Positions 50,462-62,975 of a stretch of 64,000 nucleotides of DNA are shown here, piece by piece; position 1 is the stretch's first letter; every line of letters begins with the position of its first letter. The notes under the pieces are model-generated. The model saw nothing but the letters and a program-made list of their open reading frames with translations, did not search any database and was not told the DNA's origin. The position numbers were made by a program, and so were the translations under genes. Source of the DNA: Agelas oroides. Its lineage: Eukaryota; Porifera; Demospongiae; Agelasida; Agelasidae. Where the stretch lies: NCBI GenBank assembly GCA_949130485.1, contig OX422188.1:6240307-6304306 (forward strand). The letters run 5' to 3'.

Positions 50462-50800
50462 TGAGTCCAGTGGCTCAGTGCTAAGAGCATCTGACTAGTA
50501 TTCACAGGGTCCCAGGTTCGACTGCAAGTTAGATCTCTGTGGATTTTTTACCACTACATTAGGCATTATAATACAACTCCTATGAGTCCTTGCCAACCAG
50601 CTGGGCTGGGAGGTTGTATGAGCAGAGCAATGGCTTAAACCAACCAGCCAGTCTTGCTGAAAGCTGCACAAATGTGTGTATGCCAATCCCATTCATAGTC
50701 TCCATTAAAATTGCAGAACTAGAGTCCAAAATCGAGTCCATAATCCATTCCATAATCCAGTCCATAGTCCAGTCCACGGTCCAGTCCAGAGTCCAGGGTT
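50462..50800 (+). repeat. tRNA-derived SINE
   Basis: The head (50465-50530) carries an A-box-like segment tggctcagtgctaagagc and a B box ggttcgactgc, spaced as in a tRNA. A loop ctagtat could give an AGT anticodon (Thr-like). The anticodon and T stems have mismatches, so it is not a working tRNA gene. A unique body follows, then a tail of agtccatagtccagtccacg repeats to about 50800. Confidence 0.65.
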
Positions 50801-50825
50801 TGTACCAAAATGTGAACCTGTGCAC

Positions 50826-50888
50826 ATGAATATAATTATGTGGTTAGGCTTCTCCATTCAGCGTGTTTACCACATAATTATATTCATG
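50826..50888. repeat. Small hairpin
   Basis: catgaatataattatgtggt is mirrored by accacataattatattcatg around a loop of about 23 bases. Confidence 0.85.
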
Positions 50889-51002
50889 TATATACGTCAA
50901 CGCCAACACAGTACAGACAAGACAGTAAGAGTGTGCAATTCCCATGTGGTTTCTACACCTGACAGTATGACGTAGACGATCATTATATAGTGAATATGCT
51001 AA

Positions 51003-51797
51003 GCAGTGTTCAGGGAAGGTATAAAACCCGGAACGGAACAAAACTGGAAGTAATTTATGCACAATACAAACGTGGAGGCTGGATACGGGATGGAAAATTG
51101 GTGTTAATATGCCAGCTTATCAATGTACTGGCCTGGGAGCTGATCTCGTGTTCTGTACCTGCCACGAAGACAGGACAAGCACCCAGCAGACAGTATAGAG
51201 CAAATCAAGCATATGAAACGTTCTAGCCGTCTACCTAGTATCTTGTCTGGCGTTGCCGACCCTTGCTTACAAGTGAGGGGCCGGTGATGCCACTACTGTC
51301 TCTGCATGGGCTCAGTCGTGGGGAGTAGAGTTATCTGTGGCTCACCCTGAAACAGGAAGGGAATGGTATCTTGTCCAAGTGTGCTCTCTGCAAATACGAA
51401 ACAAGCACCACCAGAGAGCATCCGCTGGCATGTCAACATCTGGCAATTAAGCTAGGGCTCAGCCATGAGATGTATTACCGGTATATCTTTAATATTCAAG
51501 AATGTGAGACCTGTTTCCTGTTCTAGTCAGCAACTCGTAAGCTAACATGACCCATGGCTAAGGTACGTCCTACCTCAGCAGTTTCATACGCTTTACGTGG
51601 CTCTCTGCTGGTGCTTGTCCCGTCTTTGTAGCTGTTATAGAACGTGAGATCGGAGTCCATACACATAGACAAACTTTTCTAATTAACGCTAATTTCTGTC
51701 CAGCGTTCACGTTTGCACTTTTTATCAATTACTTCTGGTTCCATCCCGTTCCATTCCATTCCGTTTTGGGTTTTATACCTTTCCCAGTGTTCACTCA
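51003..51797. mobile_element. 795-bp element with long inverted ends
   Basis: The left end gttcagggaaggtataaaac runs on through ggaacggaacaaaactggaa. The right end mirrors it (gttttatacctttcccagtg) with moderate divergence. Inner blocks such as gacaggacaagcacccagca are mirrored by tgctggtgcttgtcccgtct. No coding capacity seen. Confidence 0.7.
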
Positions 51798-51837
51798 GCT
51801 GATGTTAACTAGCACCTAGAATGGCTTCATGTTAAGC

Positions 51838-52218
51838 ACCGTATTTCTTCGATCAGACGCCGCAGCTACTATTTATTTCACTGCTCGTTTTGTGCGGCTA
51901 CTATTCGAGGGTGGCGACTATCCAAGGGTGGCGTTTATTTCTTTGGAAAGCCCGGAGACATCAACGATGGCTGGATAAGGTACGTACGAGTGAGACGGTG
52001 AAGGTTGCTAGATGCTGTCAGTAGTACGCACAGCCTCTCACTCCTGCTGTCAGCCGTGGGAACGACTCGTACAACACAAACAGTCCTAGCACTAGCATGG
52101 TGACCATCGCCAGAAATCATTCACACACATGTGCGCGTGCCGCATTTACTACCCCCGCGGCTACTATTCGATGGCGGCGACTATTCGAGGGCGGCGTCTA
52201 TTCGAAGAAATACAGTAC
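51838..52218. mobile_element. MITE with accgtatttcttcg ends
   Basis: The left end accgtatttcttcgatcaga, cgccgcagctactattt is mirrored on the right by ggcggcgtctattcgaagaa, atacagtacctg. Repeats of ggcggctactattcgagg lie inside both ends. Such PuttTACCGTATTT-type ends are common in marine invertebrate DNA transposons. Confidence 0.75.
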
Positions 52219-52309
52219 CTGCTAAGCATATTCACTGCTGATTGCCATACTGTCCAGATGGCAGGTGTAGAATCGTACGGGAATTGCACACTCTTACTGT
52301 AAAAGCCTT

Positions 52310-52706
52310 CATTCCTAGGCTTTCCCCAGCTCCAGTTTTAGATCGCTATGCAAAAAGGGAACACCTGGGAGATTTGGTCACATGCGATGACGTCAGGTAG
52401 ACAGAGGATAGACAGAGGGGGGGTGTCCCCAATCGTTGTGACTCACAAAGTTTACATTGATCAGCCTTGAGTCTACCAAACAACGAGCTGTATTGATGCT
52501 GCCTTTCAAATGTTTACGATCTTGGGTCTTTGGACCAGATATTACAGGAAGGGTCTCAAGATTCTTCCTTGGGCACTGCCTCCCCGGCTGTCTACCTATC
52601 ATTATGACACGTCATCGTGCACATGACTAAATCTCCCAGGCCTTCCCCCTAGCTCTGTTTTTGCATACTGTAACTGGAGCCAGGGAAGGCCTGGGAACAA
52701 GGCTAG
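52310..52706. mobile_element. Diverged full-length TAGCCTCG-family MITE
   Basis: ttcattcctaggctttcccc to gcctgggaacaaggcta, with the same interior (tattgatgctgcctttcaaa, gtctaccaaacaacgagctg) as 23800-24199. More mutated than the other long copies. Confidence 0.75.
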
Positions 52707-52730
52707 TAATAAACTCTTGTTGCAGACGAT

Positions 52731-52775
52731 AGCCTCATTCCCAGGCCTATTGGAAGAGTCTGGGAATGAGGCTAG
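52731..52775. mobile_element. Tiny TAGCCTC foldback
   Basis: tagcctcattcccaggccta is mirrored by agagtctgggaatgaggcta. About 45 bases. No target duplication seen. Confidence 0.65.
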
Positions 52776-52822
52776 AGAGAAAAATGAGAAGTGACTATGC
52801 ATTTGATTGAAGCTTATCTATA

Positions 52823-53926
52823 TACCGTAAACTCGGGTTATTAGGCGCACCTTGCTATTAGGTGCATATTATTTATTAGGCGCATGCTTCGTTTGGCATC
52901 AGTGCATTAAATAGAGTACACGATGGCGGCGAGAGATCGAGTGAAAACCATGGCATCAAGAACACGCAGCACACTCGATGGTCATCCGGAAGTCAACCAA
53001 AGAAGAGATACACAATGCAGGCTTTTCCTGCTTTTGGCAAACACAAAGCTTGCAAGCCACATCCTTCGATCGCAGCTTATGAGACTAGCTACTACTGTAT
53101 ACCGTATAGCGGGGTTTTTTTCGCAGGGGTGTAATTTTTGCGTTTTTCGCGGTCGAGGGGGATCCGCGAAAAATTCACCCGCGAAAATTTATGACTCGTA
53201 TCCACGTGCGTGTAGTTCTACAAACAGTTCTGTCCATGAAACACGTCACTGCTACAATATATAGCCATCCCGCGAAAACAGTTACCAAACTCCAAGGGCC
53301 CACTCTCTTTCTTGGTTTAGCCTGCTGCTGTCCGTGCCTAGTCTTGCTTGAGCCAGCCCACTTCCGCTAGCGATACTAGTCCACATCGGCACATGCCACT
53401 AACGAGTGCGTCCATAACCATAATACTGCACAACTTGACGAGGATCGCCGTTGCGAGCATCTCTGGTATAAACTATAGCTAGCTTCGCGCTTGGTGAATG
53501 TCAATAAATGATTTCGAAAATTCGCTTCCACGAAAATTTAACCCGGGAAAATTTTCTGTAATACAATAGATCGTGGTTCCGCGAAAATTTTGCCCCACGA
53601 AAAATGCCCGCTATACCAGATGATACGGTAGGCTATCGATAGTAAAATTTTTTCCCAAACGAAGCGTGAAGCCCTGAATATACAATGGCTGCAAATCACG
53701 GTCCCCTTGAGGAGGATGAGTCTTCTGATTTAATGTTGATACTCACCAGGTGAACACGTCTAACAATTTACTGCATCATAATGCTGCATATTACAGTCGT
53801 CACTGAGCCGCTTATAGGGCGTGGCTTTCATTGCATCCCTTATTAGCGCATATCCTCTATTAGGCGCATATTTGCCTACCACTTACACTTAGAAGCGCAT
53901 GCGCTTATTAACCAGAGTCTACGGTA
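52823..53926. mobile_element. 1.1-kb element with taccgtaaactcgggttatt ends, interrupted by a nested MITE
   Basis: The left end taccgtaaactcgggttatt, aggcgcacc is mirrored on the right by ggttaataagcgcatgcgct-type sequence ending acggta. Multiple ttattaggcgcat motifs sit inside. A frame at 52923 (MAARDRVKTMASRTRSTLDG) and an acidic one near 53684 (MAANHGPLEEDESSDL) may be ends of a lost transposase gene. The element at 53100-53630 is inserted in it. Confidence 0.7.
53100..53630. mobile_element. Nested MITE rich in cgcgaaaattt
   Basis: The left end taccgtatagcggggttttt, ttcgcaggggtg is mirrored by gccccacgaaaaatgcccgc, tatacc...acggta. Inner cgcgaaaattt motifs are also inverted. Being uninterrupted, it is younger than the element around it. 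Confidence 0.75.
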
Positions 53927-53930
53927 CTGT

Positions 53931-54577
53931 ATGCAGTAAAGTTGTACTACGAGTAAGTTTTCCAGGCTATATTCACAGATGAGCACACTGTGTTCACAAC
54001 TGGGGTACGCAAAAGAAAATAAAAACAATTCATGTGATATAAGCTTGATGAATGGTCTATATTTAGTAACTTCTAGGACTGGTCTGTTCGGTCTGTGCAA
54101 AAAATGGTATCCTCTTGGTGAAGTCCATTTTAGTCTTGAGTAAACCCAGCTAATATTCCACAAAAAGTGAAGAGCATCCATATAATTACCTAGCCTCGTT
54201 CCCAGGCCATGTAGGAGAGGGAAAGTGGCCTGGTATCCATTGTCGGCGCATGTGTGACTTGGTAACCAACATATTACTCCATTGCACTAAAATTACGGTC
54301 CATTTTAGTTTACCTGCTGGAAGGCCACAGTGCAGGGTCATGCTCCCTATGACACACATGATTGGGTGGTTTTGAAGTCAGAACAGACATCTCTTCAATG
54401 GCAACAGTCTGCATCGTTTCATTCGAAGGAATCGGTGAACTTCAAAGGGTAAGATTGCGTTATTCACGTGCCATAGTGTTTTGCAGACAAATGTGTGAAT
54501 AGCTAAGTGAAGAGTTGAATGCTTCATTTTCATAGTTTTCACAGATGGTGGTTGGTGGCAGGCATTTAAGATGGGTA
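53931..54577. other. Intron stretch of gene B
   Basis: A partial tagcctcgttcccaggcc foldback lies at about 54192-54232. No exon supported. Confidence 0.4.
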
Positions 54578-54582
54578 AAATT

Positions 54583-55187
54583 CAGGGCCGCAGGCAGCTA
54601 TTTTAGTTTGGTACAGCCATGTATTGATGAGTGCATGTGAAAGTGTCAAAACACTACAAGCTGGGGGAGTCTGGGGGTATTCCCCCAGGAAAATCACTTC
54701 TAAGGCTATGTTCAGGCCAAAATGATACTAGAATCTTTACTTCAGTCCTACCTGTAGTTACTGCAATCACTGGAAGCAATTGAAACCAAGCTGCCTGAAA
54801 CAACTGTCTCACAGGAGCAGTTTTTCCAAACTCTTGACGCTGAAATGTGATGTGGTTTGGCTAAATGGCTTGATCTGGCCTCTTTTTTGAAGGTGGCCAT
54901 CATTCGCAAGCTGCCAAGCATGCAACACTGAATTGCGCGCACGTTAACCCTGCCCACTATTCATGGACTGGTCTCACGCCCAAGTGGTGTGAGAAAGCCC
55001 CAGTCTTTTGATCGCAACTTTGGATGCTTGAAGCCTCGAAAATATCCGGAGAAGGCTTTGTCATACCTTGGCGTCTGGAGCTACGACAAACGCTGGGGGG
55101 GAATACGCACGCGTAGATTGGAATTCAAGCGACACCATTTTTTCTCCCTCAAAAAAACGTACGGCCATACCACTGCCGCCGGCCCTG
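54583..55187. mobile_element. 605-bp element with cagggccg ends
   Basis: Ends cagggccgcaggcag and, inverted, cagggccggcggcag. AAATT lies on both sides (54578-54582 and 55188-55192). The interior includes a 69-codon frame without recognised family. The ends are hAT-like in flavour, but a 5-bp duplication is short for hAT. Confidence 0.6.
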
Positions 55188-55192
55188 AAATT

Positions 55193-56629
<1,437 letters not shown>

Positions 56630-56752
56630 TGAGATGTTGGTATACTATCACTTACTGTAAACAAAAGTACCAACTGCTTTGATGCTGTACGGCTCCATTT
56701 TCAGTCAAGTAAGGCAAGGGGATGCATAACCTTAGTGACTTCTGTTCTGCAG

Positions 56753-56904
56753 GTTTGGGTCCACAACCAGACCAATCTGGTTGGACAATGTCAACTGCTT
56801 TGGTACAGAATCAAGGCTGACCTCCTGCTCAAGAAACTCATATGGATCTCACAACTGTGGCCATTCTGAGGATGTGGCTATTTACTGCGGCACTTCCAGC
56901 TCTG
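56753..56904 (+). CDS. Gene B, SRCR domain 1, second exon (3' end uncertain)
   Basis: Acceptor ttctgcag. It reads FGSTTRPIWLDNVNCFGTES, RLTSCSRNSYGSHNCGHSED and VAIYCGTSSS, completing six cysteines. The donor is unclear: TCTG then gtagtg at 56905 keeps phase 1. Without splicing the frame ends at TAA 56925-56927. The equivalent end in domain 2 is AGCTCAG then gtaata, absent here. Confidence 0.75.
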
Positions 56905-57220
56905 GTAGTGGTGGCAGCGTTATGTAATCCCACTAACACTGTTATCTTGTATATAGACTGTATAGCTTCCAACTGACAGAGACTGTTGATTCAAACATAG
57001 CAGTTGGCAGACAGTGATGAAACACTCATTGAGTGAAAACATACTGTGTATGAGGCCCAGTGTATGTCTTTGGAAAAGTAAAGACAAGGGGACTTCGGTA
57101 GACACACAATAGTAGAAATGTAAATAGTAACCCCAAGAATATGGTTGTATTGCTGAGCCAGCAGTCAAACCTGCCCTGCTATGTATGTACACAGCTATAG
57201 GAACTCAACACTAACATTCA

Positions 57221-57931
57221 TGCGGCACTAGCTCAGGTTATCACTGCGGCACTAGCTCAGGTGATCACTCGGCACTAGCTCAGGTAATCACTGCGGCACT
57301 GGCTCAGGTGATCACTGTGGCACTAGCTCAGGTGATCACTGTGGCACTAGCTCAGGTGATCACTGCGGCACTAGCTCAGGTGATCACTGCGGCACTAGCT
57401 CAGGTGATCACTCGGGCACTAGCTCAGGTGATCACTGCGGCACTAGCTCAGGTGATCACTGCGGCACTAGCTCAGGTAATCACTGCGGCACTGGCTCAGG
57501 TGATCACTGCGGCACTAGCTCAGGTAATCGCTGCGGCACTAGCTCAGGTGATCACTGCGGCACTAGCTCAGGTAATCACTGCAGCACTAGCTCAGGTAAT
57601 CACTGCGGCACTAGCTCAGGTAATCACTGCGGCACTGGCTCAGGTAATCACTGCGGCACTAGCTCAGGTAATCACTGCGGCACTGGCTCAGGTAATCACT
57701 GTGGCACTAGCTCAGGTGATCACTGTGGCACTAGCTCAGGTGATCACTGCGGCACTAGCTCAGGTGATCACTGCGGCACTAGCTCAGGTGATCACTCGGG
57801 CACTAGCTCAGGTGATCACTGCGGCACTAGCTCAGGTGATCACTGCGGCACTAGCTCAGGTGATCACTGCGGCACTGGCTCAGGTAATCACTGCGGCACT
57901 AGCTCAGGTGATCACTGCGGCACTAGCTACC
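57221..57931 (+). repeat. 24-bp minisatellite, about 30 units, each an exon-end plus splice-donor copy
   Basis: The unit is tgcggcactagctcaggtga tcac. It matches the end of the gene B SRCR 2 exon and its donor (tgcggcact...agctcag then gtaataactgcagcactag). Every unit contains CTCAG/GTRATC, a donor-like site. In the SRCR frame it would read CGTSSGDH or CGTSSGNH; in another frame ITAALAQV. One early unit lacks a base. The array runs straight into a truncated MITE at 57932. Confidence 0.9.
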
Positions 57932-58344
57932 CGAATGACGTAATCATACTGACTGCCATAGAGGTCCATAGTGAAAGATGAAATCAATTTACACAAACAG
58001 CTTTCGTCTGTTTGGGACAAAAGTCACTCAGTGGATACTGCCAGGTGCGCTCTAGATCGACCACTATGGCATTTTATGATACGCAGAATTTTCCGCAGGG
58101 ATTCCTAAGGAAACGCTCAAATGCTTTGCACATAAGGAAGAGCTATAGCGGTCGATCTAGAGCGCACCTGGCAGTATCCACTGAGTAAGTTTCGTCCCAA
58201 ACAAACAAAAGCTGTTTGTGTAAATCGAGTTGACCTTTCACTATGGGCCTCTAGCTCTATGGCAGTCAGTATGATTACGTCATTCACGTAGCACTAATTG
58301 CTACCGCGCGCGTATCACTAATTACTAGCTTCCAACTTCCTCTG
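57932..58344. mobile_element. Palindromic MITE, left end truncated at the minisatellite
   Basis: From cgaatgacgtaatcatactg to caacttcctctg it matches 28588-29037, with both arms and the centre (cgcagaattttccgcaggga). The outer left arm is missing where the 24-bp array joins. Confidence 0.85.
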
Positions 58345-58347
58345 CCA

Positions 58348-58393
58348 TAGCCTCGTACCCAGGCTGTTCGTGAACGGCCTGAGTACGAGGCTA
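58348..58393. mobile_element. 46-bp minimal TAGCCTCG MITE with perfect 9-bp target duplication
   Basis: tagcctcgtacccaggctgt is followed at once by its inverted copy ending gagtacgaggcta. CCTCTGCCA lies on both sides (58339-58347 and 58394-58402). It is almost nothing but terminal repeats. Confidence 0.9.
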
Positions 58394-58402
58394 CCTCTGC
58401 CA

Positions 58403-59468
58403 TTACATGTAGAGTGATGCTAAATGCCTACTCAGGATGCCTGTGGGGATGCTAATTGGGGATAATTGAAGCCACATAGAGGCAAGATGATAAACAAAGC
58501 CGCTGGGCAGAAGATCAATGTTACTGCTGTCTCTATCTGAGTTGTGTAGGAGCTAAGAACACAGCTGCAGAGAATGTTACGTGGCAGAGATGAGATATTT
58601 TAATGGACTAGTGATAAACTAGTGCAGCCTACTTACACACCATCTACACAGAATCAGACCACTGGCACTGTTCTGGGCTTGCTTAGCAACGCTTTTCACT
58701 TTGACCGTCAGACTGATAACGCTAATAATGAACACTTCCACATTAATAAACGGTGACGTTAAAATTACTTCCGCGTTCAAAGAGTTAATTGATGCAAGAT
58801 TAGAATGTGATGCAACATTAGAGTGTGAAAATCGAACCGCGAGCGTTGAAACGATACCTGTGAGAACGAGAAAGTTAGCCATGGTGCTCAAGAATCAACA
58901 CACACGGTACCTTGAGCCAGCCCTGCAGTAAGTCACTTCGCTAGCGTGGTTCAGTTATTTCGGCTTTGATTGCTCCACCCATTTTCAGCAAAAAGAAACG
59001 CTCTTTGGAGATCTCCCGTAGCAAATGCTTCAAAGTACAACATGTGTCTTCTTCTAAAAAATAGCTACAGTGTGGCGTTCGCGAGGATTCTCTCCTTCTC
59101 ACACAGCAATAGCGACTTTGCCAGCTCGGGGTTCCAGATCTGTTGGTATACATGGTATCCTCGAATGTAACTTTTCACTTGAAACCATTGTCACTTCTTT
59201 CACTTGCGCTTGTGATAACTGCGCATTGTGAGCACCATCTGTTATACCTGCCAGCAGACAACTCACACTGACAGCTCATGGGGTCAACGATGCAACATTT
59301 ATAGACTTTACCCTTGTTAAATTTTTTGTCAATTGATGCAAACTTAGAAAATGTAGCTTCTGTATCGTGAACGATGCATATTTAGAACGCCTATGGTACA
59401 TTGTGTGAATTCATGCTAGTATTGTGTTTACACACACATTTATTAACATGGCAACTCACTGTTAACAG
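58403..59468. other. Intron of gene B between SRCR 1 and SRCR 2
   Basis: No exon seen in the correct frame. A minus-strand frame at 58619-58891 (MSTMANFLVLTGIVSTLAVR) has a signal-like start but no further support. Confidence 0.4.
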
Positions 59469-59670
59469 GTCCAAGTACCGGTGACCTGAGGCTGGTGCGG
59501 AATGGACTTACCAGCAGCTCCTACACATCTGGTCGTCTGGAGGTCTACTACAGTGGACAGTGGGGCACTGTGTGTGATGACTTTTGGGACTCCTCAAACA
59601 CTCGTGTAGCTTGTCGTCAACTTGGGTTGTCTACTTTCACCACCAGCTGGACCAGAAGTAGTAGTGGAGG
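59469..59670 (+). CDS. Gene B, SRCR domain 2, first exon
   Basis: Acceptor tgttaacag, donor GG then gtgaga. In phase 1: [52 protein letters not shown]. Only a handful of changes from 56427-56628, so the two domains duplicated fairly recently. Confidence 0.85.
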
Positions 59671-59846
59671 GTGAGATGTTGGTATACTAGCAAAACAATC
59701 ACTTACTGTAAAAGCATACAACCATTATACGTATAAATGTTCACAGCTTGTCAGTTGCTCTATGATGTTTATTTTATCATACTGCAGGAAAGAGTCTGCA
59801 TGCATACATTGCTGTATGATGCCATATTGTGACTTCTGTTCTGCAG

Positions 59847-60013
59847 GTTTGGGTCCACAAGCAGACCAATCTGGTTGGACAATGTCAATTGCATTGGTAC
59901 AGAATCAAGGCTGACCTCCTGCTCGAGAAACTCATATGGAGATGAAAACTGTGGCCATTCTGAGGATGTGGCTATTTACTGCGGCACTTCCAGTGGTGGC
60001 AGCGGTAGCTCAG
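59847..60013 (+). CDS. Gene B, SRCR domain 2, second exon
   Basis: Acceptor ttctgcag, donor AGCTCAG then gtaata. It reads FGSTSRPIWLDNVNCIGTES, RLTSCSRNSYGDENCGHSED, VAIYCGTSSGGSGSS. It ends in phase 1 and joins 61722. Confidence 0.85.
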
Positions 60014-61721
60014 GTAATAACTGCAGCACTAGATGTGAAATAACATTTTTGTGGCCAATGCGATAGCCGCACGCTGCATGCGGTCATTAAGTAAGACTTG
60101 ATACAACAACAAGCTAGCTCCCAGGTGAGCACAATTATGAGAGCCAGGAAGGACAACTGGTAGTTGTGTAGACATGCCAGATTGCTCACAGAATGCAGAG
60201 GGCAGTAAGATTCTGCTTCGTGGTTTAAGTGTTCAACTTGTGCATATAGCATGTCAGCATGGCGACTTACCTGTCTACTTCAAGCTGCATAAAGTAAGGA
60301 CCATGCATGACAGGCCAAGCTGTATGCACAGAGACAGCAATAGGGCTAGTGTGATGCTAGACTTAGCTTGTGTGTGGAGCACTCAGCCATACTCAATAGT
60401 GGCTGCAAGCTGATGCAGGGAGGACAAATGGCAATCTCTGCATCCATTCACAATGCGCTGGTGGTCACCATTTAAATGCTGCTGTGTATTGCTTGCTCAC
60501 GCTCGCTCCACAATATTCTGCATTCCTTTAGCTATGTTTACAAGCAACCTGTTGCATGCATGTGGTATGCTGGTATGGTAGGTAGCCTAGCCTCATACCC
60601 AGGTGGAGTCAGACAAGAAGGGCATCTAATTTACACTGTTTATACATGCACATATTTGGGGAGAGCATGAGCAAGTTTCACAGTAGTGGATGGCTAAATG
60701 GACGAAGTCAAAGTGTACATAAAATTTTTGCACCAAACTGCTCCTTCTACCTCATAATGGCCCTCAAATTTTACTCCCTCAGCCAAAATGAAAATTTGCA
60801 CTCACTTTAAGGCTCCACCCACTGTCTAACCAACACACACACAATACAAGTGAAAATGTTGCGAATGGATTTCAACAGCAATTTGACTGTGTTGACTTTC
60901 AAGAAAAAAATTGACACACCCCCACTGAAACTAACTAAAATGTACCCACTTACAGTCACAACAGAGAGACATGAATAGTGTCATGACCGCTTGGATCCCA
61001 GAGGAGTAGAGGAAACCATTTCATGAGCATGAGATGCAGGATACAGAAAACATGGCATGCATAATTCTAATGACCTGCCTCGGGCCACTGGTTCGTATGA
61101 CTTCATGGGGGTGTCCCTGATAGAAAATTACACATGCACACTAATTGATGATTTAAAAATTATTACTGTGACATCAACATTATCCTAGCTATACAACAAT
61201 AATCCACAGATATGAATAAGTGAAGTATCAATATTCATACTGTTTGAGCCGAGTCGTGTGTGAACTCCAAGCTTATTGCATCTATTTATATGTAGAATTT
61301 CCAGTTTAGACCATGTATGGTTTTTGAAGATTAGTTTCTCATCAGGGATATCCCCACAGTCATACAAACCAGTGGCCCAAAACAGGTCATTACAATTTAC
61401 AATTATGTATACCATGTTTTTAACTCTTTGCCTGTAGCAACGTTAAGATTGGGGATTCACAGATAGCCAATATTCAGCACATGACAAATTTAAATGTAAT
61501 AGACTATTACACTCAATTGTATGCGACATATTACACTCAACTGCCACAAGGCCCATAACTCACAGTGCATGTGCAATAATGACATTCCTTGCATGGTGTC
61601 AGAAATTGAGGAGCACAGCCTATGCCTGAGAATCTGCTGTACAATACATATAAATTATATGTTACTGCACTCAAGATCTGACTAGCTATGTCTTACATGT
61701 TGATTTTTTTTCTCTCTCTAG
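60014..61721. other. Last intron of gene B
   Basis: No exon supported. A fragment of the cctcatacccagg foldback family lies near 60590. The acceptor is preceded by ttttttttctctctctag, a strong pyrimidine tract. Confidence 0.5.
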
Positions 61722-62176
61722 TTTCAAGTGCCGTTTCAATTGGTGTGGGAGTGTCAATCTCAAGCTTGGTGGTCTTTGTGATCATCCCCATCGTCATCTG
61801 TGTTGTCATCGCCTGTGCTGCTTCCCGTTCTTCATCCAGGCAGCGCACAACTGTTACTACTGTACCATCTACTCCTTCCACTACTGTTGTCACAACAAGC
61901 TCCCAGCAGCAGAGTGCCCAGCAAAGTGCCTACCCAGCTGCCGGGACCGATCTCAAGCAGGCTCCACCACCTCCCTACGAGATGTCTGCCTATCCTCCCC
62001 AGCCTCAGGGTGCTTACCCTCAGCAAGGCTACCCTCAGCAAGGCTACCCTCAGCAAGCCTACCCTCCCCAAGGTTACCCTCCCCAAGGTTACCCTCCCCA
62101 AGGTTACCCTCCCCAGCCAGAAGGTGCTTACCCTCCCCAAGGTTATCCTGCCCAAGGTTACCCTCCCCAGCCTTAG
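61722..62176 (+). CDS. Gene B, transmembrane helix and QGYPPQ tail, last exon
   Basis: Acceptor tctctctctag. In phase 1: VSSAVSIGVGVSISSLVVFV, IIPIVICVVIACAASR, one membrane helix followed by a basic Ser/Arg segment. The tail starts with Thr/Ser and Gln runs, then APPPPYEMSAYPPQ (PPxY-like), then about ten YPQQG or YPPQG repeats to QP and TAG at 62174-62176. It parallels the gene A tail but with a different repeat. Roles of such tails (WW-domain binding, clustering) are known for other proteins and only inferred here. Confidence 0.85.
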
Positions 62177-62583
62177 GCTGCATACCTGTAACCATGCTGC
62201 TTGGAGTCTTGGTCAAAGGAAATACTTTGTAGTTGTGCACTGCTTACATTTTTTGTGTACCCATAGAAGCATTAGATTAGGCAGCTTCTGTACAATAGTT
62301 GGACAATATAGCACTAATATAGACTTTGATTCAATATTAGATTGTTCACTGAGGTAGCAATAGTTGAACATTAGTGTGATTTGTAGTTAGCACTTGAAAT
62401 TGTTAATGATCATTACTTTGGCCAGATTCAGTTAAATAATGGTCCTGTGTATGTAAAGTAATACTTTGTTGCATGTTTCCATCAAACTTGGCCTTGTACC
62501 CAGACTGTGTGAGGCTAAATCTGTCTGGTAGTGGGCTCCTGGCTAGACACAGAGACATGAGGACTACTTTTAGAGATGTTTGT

Positions 62584-62975
62584 GAGACTTGATTTCATGG
62601 CATACCCACTGTTTTGAGATGCTGACAATTTATCCCTACATGGGGAATGTCATTTCAATTCTGCATGTCATTGACAAGGTGGCAGGAACAGGCCTGCTTG
62701 TTGAGCCAGAGGCACACCCTGCATGCATGGCTGAGTTTTAGTATATTGCATAGGCAGCAGAACCAGGGGAGGGGGGGAGGGACACTAGAGGCATGTGCCC
62801 CCCCCTTGGAAAGATTTAAAAGAGATCATTTTGAGACTTGATTTCATGGCATACCCACTGTTTTGAGATGCTGACAATTTACCCCTACATGGGGAATGTC
62901 ATTTCAATTCTGCATGTCATTGACAAGGTGGCAGGAACAGGCCTGCTTGTTGAGACAGAGGCACAGCCTGCCATG
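62584..62975. repeat. Direct duplication, 249-bp period, in gene B's 3' flank
   Basis: gagacttgatttcatggcat, acccactgttttgagatgct and the following 100 bases to gagccagaggcaca recur 249 bases later with few changes. The stretch between includes a run of G and C. Confidence 0.9.

Noticed and set aside
50465..50540. Functional tRNA-Thr gene
   Set aside because: Anticodon and T stems have mismatches and there is no proper acceptor stem; it is better read as a SINE head.
57308..57943. 211-codon ITAALAQV repeat ORF
   Set aside because: It comes from the 24-bp minisatellite in a frame different from the SRCR exon it derives from; no signal, domain or second exon.
61832..62240. Minus-strand ORFs opposite the gene B tail
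   Set aside because: Antisense shadows of the QGYPPQ repeat.
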